From the NCBI GenBank assembly GCA_029067255.1, contig JAIEEW010000167.1, forward strand, positions 1 through 5,156: a stretch of 5,156 nt of DNA, in the 5' to 3' direction. Under the pieces are notes generated by a model that saw only the letters and a list, made by a program, of their open reading frames with translations, was not told the DNA's origin and ran no database searches. This document shows, piece after piece, positions 1 to 5,156 of this stretch. This DNA comes from Clostridia bacterium (lineage in GTDB: Bacteria > Bacillota > Clostridia > Christensenellales > UBA3700). The translations under genes and the position numbers were made by a program. Positions within the stretch are counted from its first letter, which is position 1. Every line of letters starts with the position of its first letter.

Positions 1-54
1 CCGAGCCCTCCCCGACCGGAGTCGCCGGCCGCGGCAGAGGGGTATACCACCCTG
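1..54. other. GC-rich edge segment, out of character with the rest of the window
   Basis: The first 40 bases contain 33 G or C (about 82%), whereas the rest of the window is by eye in the low to mid 40s. The segment keeps the purD frame open but encodes an arginine-rich tail (PLCRGRRLRSGRAR) that does not match the conserved PurD C-terminal domain. The palindrome GGTATACC (41-48) lies near the composition change. A misassembled or low-quality contig end is the simplest explanation; a true divergent C-terminus or a recombination junction is less likely. Confidence 0.55.
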
Positions 55-1137
55 GAAAAGCAATATATCCTTATCAAGATCGCCTAGCGTGATCTCCTTG
101 CCTTTTTCGTAACTTTCGGGATAACCGCCGCTCGCCATTACCACGCATACGCATGCGTCGTCAGACCATTCGATGTTTATCTTATCCAAAGTACCGTCTA
201 CTACCGCATTGAAAATATCCGCAAGATCCGTCTTTAATCTCGGCAAAACTACCTGAGTTTCAGGATCGCCGAATCGCGCGTTATACTCTACCACTTTTAC
301 GCCGTCCGCCGTAAGCATAAGACCGAAATAAAGCACGCCCTTAAACGTTCTGCCTTCTTTGTTCATAGCGTCGACAGTAGGGAGAATGATGTTGGTCATT
401 ACTTCTTTTTCTATTTCGGGAGTATAAATCGCAGAAGGAGAAAACGTTCCCATACCGCCGGTGTTCAGACCTTCGTCGTTATCGTAAGCGCGCTTATGGT
501 CTCTCGCGTTGACCATAGGTATTATCGTCTTGCCGTCGCAGAAAGAAAGTATAGATACTTCCTGCCCCGTCATAAATTCTTCGACAATGACAGTCTTTCC
601 CGCTTCCTTAAACTTGCTGTCTATCATCATATCTTTGACTGCCTGCAAGCCTTCTTCAACGTTGTTACAGATAATAACGCCTTTGCCCAAAGCGAGTCCG
701 TCGGCTTTGACTACCAACGGATACTTTGCCTTTGCAACGTATTCGCTTGCCTTTTCGTAGTCGTGGAACTCTTCATAGTTCGCCGTAGGTATACCGTACT
801 TTTTCATAAGGTATTTAGAAAAAGCCTTACTTGCTTCGATAATTGCGGCGTTGGCTTTTGGACCGAACGCTCTGTGTCCCTTCTCATTGAGTTTATCCAC
901 AAGTCCGGCTGCCAATGGATCATCCGGAGCAACTACCGTCAATTCAATATCTTTGTGCGAATCAACAAAATCAACGATAGCGTCAAAATCCATTACTCCT
1001 ATCGGTACGCACTCGGCTATCTCGCTTATTCCGCCGTTGCCCGGCAAGCAATATATCTTATCTACTTTTGGACTTTTCGACAGCGCCCAGCAAATGGTAT
1101 GCTCTCTTCCGCCGCTTCCTATTACAAGAATATTCAT
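1..1137 (-). CDS. purD: Phosphoribosylamine--glycine ligase (GAR synthetase), C-terminus cut by window edge
   Basis: PurD joins 5-phosphoribosylamine and glycine using ATP to give glycinamide ribonucleotide (GAR), a cytosolic step of IMP synthesis. The frame reads from ATG at 1137-1135 to the window edge without a stop, giving about 379 residues of a family usually about 420-430 long. Visible motifs are the N-terminal dinucleotide-fold start ILVIGSGGREH (3-13), APDDPL (about 86-91), the ATP-grasp lysine segment KADGLALGKG (144-153), NTGGMG (225-230) and EYNARFGDPETQ (284-295), whose Glu284 and Asn286 match the metal-binding pair. The C-terminal domain starts normally (VMASGGYPESYEKGK, about 333-347). 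After Phe361 the family pattern F-H-A-G-T and the later T-S-G-G-R-V-L are not recognisable; that stretch is GC-rich and may not be genuine. The start is fixed by an AGGAG site 5 nt upstream and by the family N-terminus. It is the last visible gene of the operon, 22 nt after purH. The identity is secure; the last ~18 codons are not. Confidence 0.97.
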   Translation of the reverse strand, partial: MNILVIGSGGREHTICWALSKSPKVDKIYCLPGNGGISEIAECVPIGVMDFDAIVDFVDSHKDIELTVVAPDDPLAAGLVDKLNEKGHRAFGPKANAAIIEASKAFSKYLMKKYGIPTANYEEFHDYEKASEYVAKAKYPLVVKADGLALGKGVIICNNVEEGLQAVKDMMIDSKFKEAGKTVIVEEFMTGQEVSILSFCDGKTIIPMVNARDHKRAYDNDEGLNTGGMGTFSPSAIYTPEIEKEVMTNIILPTVDAMNKEGRTFKGVLYFGLMLTADGVKVVEYNARFGDPETQVVLPRLKTDLADIFNAVVDGTLDKINIEWSDDACVCVVMASGGYPESYEKGKEITLGDLDKDILLFQGGIPLCRGRRLRSGRAR

Positions 1138-1142
1138 GTTTA

Positions 1143-1147
1143 CTCCT
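1143..1147 (-). promoter_or_regulatory. Shine-Dalgarno site of purD
   Basis: On the minus strand AGGAG lies 5 nt before the ATG at 1137, in the 22-nt purH-purD gap. It supports that ATG as the purD start. purD therefore has its own ribosome site as well as lying close to the purH stop. Confidence 0.85.
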
Positions 1148-1159
1148 ACAAATTAAAGT

Positions 1160-2698
1160 TTAATGCTTAAAGTGGCGGTCGCCGGAAAATACCATAGCGA
1201 TTCCGAATTTATCGCAAGCGTCAATCGAGAGTTGATCTCTCACGCTTCCGCCCGGTTGCAGTATCGCGGATATACCGCCTGCGTTTGCCGCTTCAACGCA
1301 ATCGTCGAACGGGAAAAACGCGTCAGACGCCAATACTGCGCCCTTCGTATCAGTCAAAGAATGTTCGATAGCCTGCTTCGTTGCTCTGATTCTGTTGACC
1401 TGTCCGCCGCCGATACCTAGTATCGTCTTGTCTTTGGCAACTACGATAGCGTTGGATTTTGTATGCTTAACGACTTTCATTGCGAAAATCATATCTTCCA
1501 TCTGCGCTTGCGTAGGTTGAACTTTCGTAACCGTTTTGCACTTATCCAAATCCACTACTTTTCTGTCAAACTCTTGAACAAGCAAGCCGCCCAACACTTT
1601 TTTCATATCGTAACAATCCGCAGGAACTGCGTTCATTATGCTAGGCAACTTCAAAAGTCTTATGTTTGCCTTTTGTTTGAGTATCTCCAACGCTTCTTCT
1701 GTGAAATCCGGAGCAACAACTATCTCAATAAAGATATTATGAATCTGTTCGGCAGTCGCTTTATCTATAGTTCTGTTGGACGCAACAATACCGCCGAATA
1801 TAGACGTAGGATCAGCCGCGTTGGCTTTATAGAACGCTTCGCTTATCGTACTTGCCGTAGCGACTCCGCAAGGATTTGCATGCTTGACCGCTACGATAGT
1901 AGGTTCTGTAAATTCTCTGAGAAGATCGAGCGCTCCGTTCGTGTCGTTGATATTATTATAGGAAAGTTCTTTTCCGTGCAACTGCTCCGCTACAGCGAGA
2001 GATCCGTCGACGTCAAACGCTTCTTTATAAAACACCGCGTTTTGATGCGGGTTCTCACCGTATCTCATATCCTGAGCCTTATCGAAAGCCATCGTAAATT
2101 GATCGGGGAATTCTATTCCCAATTTCTTTCTAAGATAGTTGGCGATAAGAGTATCGTAATAAGAAGTATGTTGGTATACCTTATACATAAGATAGAACTT
2201 CGTTTCTTTGGTGATTCCGCCGTTTTTGAGTTCTTCAAGAACTTTAGCGTAATCCGCAGGATCTACCATTACTGCTACGTCCTGATAATTCTTTGCCGCG
2301 CTTCTAAGCATAGTCGGTCCGCCGATATCTATATTTTCTATAGCCGTCTGCAAATCTATATTCGGTTTCTTTACCGTTTCTTTGAAAGGATAAAGATTTA
2401 CCACGACGATATCTATCGGATCGATATTCATACTTTTGAGAAAATCCATATGCTCGGCGTTATCTCTCATAGCGAGAAGACCGGCGTGGACTTTTGGGTG
2501 CAAAGTCTTTACTCTGCCGTCAAGACACTCAGGGAAACCCGTAACAGAAGAAATATCTACCGCTTTAACTCCCGATTGATTGAGTACTTTCAAAGTACCG
2601 CCGGTAGAGATTATCTCGTAACCGAATTCGATTAAATTCTTTGCCAACTCAACTATACCCGTCTTATCGGATACGCTGATAAGCGCTTTCTTTGCCAT
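1160..2698 (-). CDS. purH: Bifunctional AICAR formyltransferase / IMP cyclohydrolase
   Basis: PurH catalyses the last two steps to IMP: it transfers a formyl group from 10-formyl-tetrahydrofolate to AICAR, then cyclises FAICAR. It is 512 residues, normal for the bacterial family (about 510-530). The N-terminal MGS-like cyclohydrolase domain (about 1-140) shows SDKTG (10-14), STGGT (31-35), DGRVKTLHPKVHAGLL (60-75) and DIGGPTMLRSAAKN (124-137). The transformylase domain shows RYGENPHQ (212-219), KHANPCG (272-278) with the catalytic Lys272-His273 pair (equivalent to human ATIC Lys266/His267), GGIVASN (302-308), KSNAIVV (414-420), GIGGGQVNR (428-436), SDAFFPF (458-464) and QPGGSVRD (481-488). 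It ends with the family-type RHFKH tail (508-512). Both active sites look intact. The start ATG has AGGAG 8 nt upstream and the stop is TAA. It follows purN by 30 nt and precedes purD by 22 nt, consistent with one transcript. Both PurH and the neighbouring PurN use 10-formyl-tetrahydrofolate. Confidence 0.99.
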   Translation of the reverse strand: MAKKALISVSDKTGIVELAKNLIEFGYEIISTGGTLKVLNQSGVKAVDISSVTGFPECLDGRVKTLHPKVHAGLLAMRDNAEHMDFLKSMNIDPIDIVVVNLYPFKETVKKPNIDLQTAIENIDIGGPTMLRSAAKNYQDVAVMVDPADYAKVLEELKNGGITKETKFYLMYKVYQHTSYYDTLIANYLRKKLGIEFPDQFTMAFDKAQDMRYGENPHQNAVFYKEAFDVDGSLAVAEQLHGKELSYNNINDTNGALDLLREFTEPTIVAVKHANPCGVATASTISEAFYKANAADPTSIFGGIVASNRTIDKATAEQIHNIFIEIVVAPDFTEEALEILKQKANIRLLKLPSIMNAVPADCYDMKKVLGGLLVQEFDRKVVDLDKCKTVTKVQPTQAQMEDMIFAMKVVKHTKSNAIVVAKDKTILGIGGGQVNRIRATKQAIEHSLTDTKGAVLASDAFFPFDDCVEAANAGGISAILQPGGSVRDQLSIDACDKFGIAMVFSGDRHFKH

Positions 2699-2706
2699 TA
2701 TATATA

Positions 2707-2711
2707 CTCCT
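2707..2711 (-). promoter_or_regulatory. Shine-Dalgarno site of purH
   Basis: AGGAG on the minus strand, 8 nt before the ATG at 2698, inside the 30-nt purN-purH gap. It supports the chosen purH start, which also matches the family N-terminus (ALISVSDKTG). Confidence 0.87.
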
Positions 2712-2728
2712 ATCTTAAAATATTGTTT

Positions 2729-3313
2729 TTACTTTTCACTCAACATTGCCACAACTTCGGGCAATAGTTTATGCTCTTCTTCCAGCACTCTCGCCTGCAA
2801 CGATTCGGGAGTATCCCCATCTTTGACAGGCACTCTTACCTGCTTTATTATTTTACCGGTATCTGCGCCGTAATCTACAAAATGAACTGTACAGCCGCTT
2901 ACTTTATCTCCGCTTTCCAAAACCGAGCGGTGAACCCTGATTCCGTACATGCCTTTTCCGCAATGATTGGGGATAAGCGACGGATGAATATTTATTATTC
3001 TGTCCTTGTACTCGTCGACAAGTACGGGCGTAACAATAGCGAGATAACCCGCAAGAACTATCAAATCGATATTATACGGTTTGAGAAAATTGACTATCGC
3101 CCTATCTCTATCTTCGTTATTCTCATAGTCGCTCAAAGAAAAGGTCTTGTGATCTATCGAATGTTTCTTTGCTCTTTCGATAGCGTAAATATCCTGTTTA
3201 TTCGTTACGACCGCTACGACTTGTCCGTTTATTTGTCCGCTCAATGTCGCGTCTATCACGGATTGCATATCGCTTCCGCTTCCCGACGCAAAAATCGCTA
3301 TATTCTTTTTCAT
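2729..3313 (-). CDS. purN: Phosphoribosylglycinamide formyltransferase (GART, folate-dependent)
   Basis: PurN moves a formyl group from 10-formyl-tetrahydrofolate to GAR, giving FGAR. The protein is 194 residues, within the usual 185-215. It starts with a Rossmann-type strand and phosphate loop, IAIFASGSGSDMQS (5-18), followed by LIVLAGYLAIVTP (84-96), INIHPSLIP (107-115), CGKGMYG (118-124), HRSVLESG (128-135) and VHFVDYGADTGKII (143-156). The expected catalytic trio is present: Asn108, His110 and Asp151 (equivalent to E. coli Asn106, His108, Asp144). Asp15 stands where E. coli has Asn13 in the GAR-phosphate loop; I think this variant occurs in some Clostridia-type homologues but could not check. 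The ATG at 3313 gives the family N-terminus, yet no AGGAG precedes it, unlike purM, purH and purD. It lies 63 nt after purM, a gap holding a strong hairpin, so its translation or mRNA stability may be handled differently. The stop is TAA. Confidence 0.98.
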   Translation of the reverse strand: MKKNIAIFASGSGSDMQSVIDATLSGQINGQVVAVVTNKQDIYAIERAKKHSIDHKTFSLSDYENNEDRDRAIVNFLKPYNIDLIVLAGYLAIVTPVLVDEYKDRIINIHPSLIPNHCGKGMYGIRVHRSVLESGDKVSGCTVHFVDYGADTGKIIKQVRVPVKDGDTPESLQARVLEEEHKLLPEVVAMLSEK

Positions 3314-3342
3314 TATTATTGCCGATACCGTTTTACAAAATC

Positions 3343-3370
3343 GATACGTCCTGCGATTGCAAGACGTATC
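3343..3370 (-). other. RNA hairpin in the purM-purN spacer (possible weak terminator or processing/stability element)
   Basis: Read on the transcribed (minus) strand, the arms GAUACGUCUUGC and GCAGGACGUAUC pair over 12 consecutive positions around a 4-nt AAUC loop. One pair is a U-G wobble and six are G-C. On the plus strand the wobble becomes a C-A mismatch, so the continuous stem forms only in the operon transcript. The stem starts 6 nt after the purM stop and is followed by GAUUUUGU, a run of only four U, short for an efficient intrinsic terminator. The gap is the longest in the window. Plausible roles are partial termination tuning purN-purH-purD against purC-purM, or protection or processing of mRNA ends. 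The structure is seen directly; the function is inferred. Confidence 0.6.
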
Positions 3371-3376
3371 TTTGCC

Positions 3377-4396
3377 TTATAATTCTACCTGCCCCGCCTT
3401 ATCGGTTACTTCGCCGATGACGTAAGCCTTTTCGCCCATAGCGTTCAGTTCGTCTACTACCGCGCTTGCGATAGACTTATCGACCGCCAAAACCATACCT
3501 ATACCCATATTGAACGTATTGCACATCTTGCGGTCGTCAATACCCGCGATTTCCTGCAACGCTTTGAAAATTTTGGGAAGCGGATAACTTGCTCTGTCAA
3601 TCTTTACTCCCATGCCCGCAGGGATAATTCTCGGCACGTTTTCGATAAATCCGCCGCCAGTAATATGAGCTATCCCCTTAATTTGGAACTTCTCTATCAA
3701 AGCAAGTATTGTCTTGACGTAAATCTTTGTCGGCGTAAGAACAAGTTCGGCGGGCGTACAACCCAAAGTAGGATTAAACTTGTTAAGGCTTTTCTTGTCT
3801 TCTCCAAAGAGTTTTCTAACAAGCGAATAACCGTTGCTATGAATTCCGCTAGAAGCAATGCCTATAAGGCTGTCGCCTACTTTAATATTTTTGCCGTTGA
3901 TTATCTTATTCTTTTTTACAATGCCCACTGCAAAACCTGCAATATCATATTCATCCTGCGCATAAAAACCTGGCATTTCCGCAGTTTCTCCACCGATAAG
4001 CGCGCATCCGGACTGGCGGCAGCCTTCGCTGACGCCTTTGACTATCTCCGCCACTTTTTCGGGAACGAGTTTTGAAAGCGCGATATAGTCAAGGAAAAGC
4101 AAAGGCTTCGCTCCCTGACATACGATATCGTTCACGCACATTGCGACAGCGTCTATACCTATCGTGTCGTGCTTGTCCAGCACAAAAGCGTATTTAAGTT
4201 TAGTTCCTACTCCGTCGGTACCTGCAACCAAACAATCGCTGTCTTCCTTATCGCCCAACGCGTAAAATCCGCCGAAACTACCCAAATCGCCCAAAACGTT
4301 GTCGTTATAAGTAGTCTTGACGTATTCTTTCATCAATTTTACCGCTTTGTATCCTGCTTCTACGTCCACTCCAGCGGACTTGTAATCTATTGCCAT
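3377..4396 (-). CDS. purM: Phosphoribosylformylglycinamidine cyclo-ligase (AIR synthetase)
   Basis: PurM uses ATP to close the imidazole ring, turning FGAM into 5-aminoimidazole ribonucleotide (AIR). It is 339 residues, typical of the family (about 330-350). The N-terminal AIRS domain shows GSFGGFYAL (39-47), the conserved GTDGVGTKLK (59-68), CVNDIVCQGAKPLLFLDY (87-104) and GGETAEMPGFY (135-145). The C-terminal AIRS_C domain shows GIASSGIHSNGYSLVR (179-194), ITGGGFIENVPR (245-256) and NMGIGM (296-301). All hallmark motifs are present, with no frameshift or truncation. The ATG start has AGGAG 8 nt upstream and gives the expected DYKSAGVDVEAG N-terminus. It follows purC by 32 nt and precedes purN by 63 nt. 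In many Bacillota purF sits directly before purM, but here purC does. The stop is TAA. Confidence 0.99.
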   Translation of the reverse strand: MAIDYKSAGVDVEAGYKAVKLMKEYVKTTYNDNVLGDLGSFGGFYALGDKEDSDCLVAGTDGVGTKLKYAFVLDKHDTIGIDAVAMCVNDIVCQGAKPLLFLDYIALSKLVPEKVAEIVKGVSEGCRQSGCALIGGETAEMPGFYAQDEYDIAGFAVGIVKKNKIINGKNIKVGDSLIGIASSGIHSNGYSLVRKLFGEDKKSLNKFNPTLGCTPAELVLTPTKIYVKTILALIEKFQIKGIAHITGGGFIENVPRIIPAGMGVKIDRASYPLPKIFKALQEIAGIDDRKMCNTFNMGIGMVLAVDKSIASAVVDELNAMGEKAYVIGEVTDKAGQVEL

Positions 4397-4404
4397 TTTA
4401 TCTT

Positions 4405-4409
4405 CTCCT
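4405..4409 (-). promoter_or_regulatory. Shine-Dalgarno site of purM
   Basis: AGGAG (extended as AGGAGAAG) on the minus strand, 8 nt before the purM ATG at 4396, in the 32-nt purC-purM gap. I see no hairpin or T-tract in this gap, so read-through from purC is expected. Confidence 0.88.
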
Positions 4410-4428
4410 AAATCGGTTTTGTGTGGAA

Positions 4429-5139
4429 TTACTTTGTAAGTCCCATTCTCTTCATCATTTCTCTATAACCCTTATCGACGTCGTCCATATCTCTTCTGAA
4501 TCTGTCCTTGTCGAGTTTCTCGCCCGTCTTAGCGTCCCAGAAACGGCAGGTGTCGGGAGAAATCTCGTCCGCGAGAATAATGTCGCCCTTAAATCTTCCG
4601 AATTCAAGTTTGAAGTCGATAAGTTCTACTCCTATTTCAAAGAAATACTGTTTCATAAAATCGTTTACTTTGAACGCCAAAGTCTTGATTTTCTCAATCT
4701 CTTCTTTAGTAGCGAGATTGAGCGCCAAAGCGTGATAATCGTTGATAAGCGGATCTCCAAGATCGTCGTTTTTATAACTAAATTCAATTACCGTAGTAGA
4801 AAGCGCCGTTCCTTCAGGTACGCCGTATCTTTTGGAGAATGAACCTGCCGCTCTGTTGCGGATTATAACTTCAAGGGGAACGATTTCCACTTTCTTAACG
4901 TAAGTTTCTCTTTCGTTAATTTCTTCTACGTAATGAGTGGGAACGCCTTTCTCTTCCAAAAGTCTGAACATGTGATTGCTGCATACGTTGTTTACAACGC
5001 CCTTTCCGAATATAGTTCCTTTTTTCAATCCGTTGAACGCGGTCGCGTCGTCTTTGTAAGATACCAAAACTATATCTTCGTCGGTGGTTGCGTAAACTTT
5101 TTTTGCCTTGCCTTCGTAAAGTTGAACGGTCTTTTCCAT
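4429..5139 (-). CDS. purC: Phosphoribosylaminoimidazole-succinocarboxamide synthase (SAICAR synthetase)
   Basis: PurC condenses CAIR with L-aspartate, using ATP, to give SAICAR. From the ATG at 5139 it is 236 residues, the usual bacterial length (about 230-250). Motifs, numbered from this ATG less one or two residues of uncertainty, are YEGKAKKVY (8-16), the ATP-site loop YKDDATAFNG (28-37), VPLEVIIRNRAAGSFSKR (87-104), DPLINDYH (129-136), DFKLEFGR (175-182), ADEISPDTCRFWD (190-202) and LDKDRFRRD (about 209-217). All are intact. A TTG at 5148 is in frame and would add three residues. A partial SD (GAG, 5154-5156) lies 5 nt before that TTG but 14 nt before the ATG, so the TTG start cannot be excluded because the window ends there. 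I prefer the ATG because it matches the family N-terminus. The stop is TAA. It is the first visible gene of the operon; the promoter is upstream, outside the window. Confidence 0.97.
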   Translation of the reverse strand: MEKTVQLYEGKAKKVYATTDEDIVLVSYKDDATAFNGLKKGTIFGKGVVNNVCSNHMFRLLEEKGVPTHYVEEINERETYVKKVEIVPLEVIIRNRAAGSFSKRYGVPEGTALSTTVIEFSYKNDDLGDPLINDYHALALNLATKEEIEKIKTLAFKVNDFMKQYFFEIGVELIDFKLEFGRFKGDIILADEISPDTCRFWDAKTGEKLDKDRFRRDMDDVDKGYREMMKRMGLTK

Positions 5140-5156
5140 AATAATCAATTTAACTC

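Noticed and set aside
496..1170. A 224-codon plus-strand frame antisense to purD
   Set aside because: It overlaps the well-supported purD coding region, resembles no family I know, and has the low-complexity composition of an antisense shadow.
1463..2635. A 390-codon open frame on the plus strand, antisense to purH
   Set aside because: It lies wholly within purH, which has every family motif. Its translation is rich in Arg, Phe, Tyr and Ser with no recognisable domain, as expected from the reverse of a codon-biased gene, and no plausible SD was noted.
2699..2728. Possible regulatory site in the AT-rich purN-purH gap
   Set aside because: It holds only the purH SD and a short AATATT palindrome. 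I see no stem, operator-like repeat or promoter pair.
3343..3370. The hairpin as a full intrinsic terminator ending the operon after purM
   Set aside because: The following U run is only four bases and is broken by G. The downstream genes belong to the same pathway on the same strand with no visible new promoter, so complete termination is unlikely.
2771..3382. A 203-codon plus-strand frame covering purN and the purM-purN spacer
   Set aside because: It is antisense to conserved PurN motifs and shows no domain. It stays open across the hairpin spacer by chance.
4390..4842. A 150-codon plus-strand frame antisense to purC
   Set aside because: It is an antisense shadow of conserved PurC motifs with no independent evidence of coding.
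1..5156. A novel defence, mobile or otherwise undescribed system
   Set aside because: All coding capacity is explained by five standard purine biosynthesis genes. I see no CRISPR-like repeats, transposase, tRNA, attachment site or unexplained intergenic stretch longer than 63 nt.

Overview
This window is a run of de novo purine (IMP) biosynthesis genes, all on the minus strand. In transcription order (right to left) they are purC, purM, purN, purH and purD. The spacers are short: 32, 63, 30 and 22 nt. All four stop codons visible in the window (purC, purM, purN, purH) are TAA. Clear AGGAG Shine-Dalgarno (SD) sites precede purM, purH and purD. The layout is that of one polycistronic transcript whose promoter lies beyond the right edge, so any purine-sensing leader (for example a guanine riboswitch or PurR site) is outside the window. 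Nothing on the plus strand is a credible gene.

The gene order, the strong AGGAG sites and the protein style (for example the Pro-Asn-His-Cys-Gly-Lys-Gly loop in PurN and Ala-Pro-Asp-Asp-Pro-Leu in PurD) suggest a Bacillota member, probably an uncultured Clostridia-type bacterium of moderate GC content. This is inference from family knowledge; the sequence carries no rRNA or other decisive marker.

Region by region: 4429-5139 (or 5148) is purC (SAICAR synthetase); 3377-4396 is purM (AIR synthetase); 3314-3376 is the longest spacer and holds a near-perfect RNA hairpin; 2729-3313 is purN (GAR formyltransferase, folate-dependent), which lacks the SD its neighbours have; 1160-2698 is purH (bifunctional AICAR formyltransferase/IMP cyclohydrolase); 1-1137 is purD (GAR synthetase), cut by the left edge. 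Together the enzymes make GAR from phosphoribosylamine (PurD), formylate it (PurN), close the imidazole ring (PurM), add aspartate to CAIR (PurC), and perform the second formylation and final ring closure to IMP (PurH). PurF, PurL(QS), PurE/K and PurB are not in the window. purF, which in many Bacillota sits just before purM, is absent from the purC-purM junction.

I found no previously undescribed system; this is core metabolism. The three points most worth a second look are the strand-specific hairpin between purM and purN, the abrupt GC-rich and family-atypical final ~54 bases of the visible purD (positions 1-54, possibly an assembly artefact), and the missing purF.
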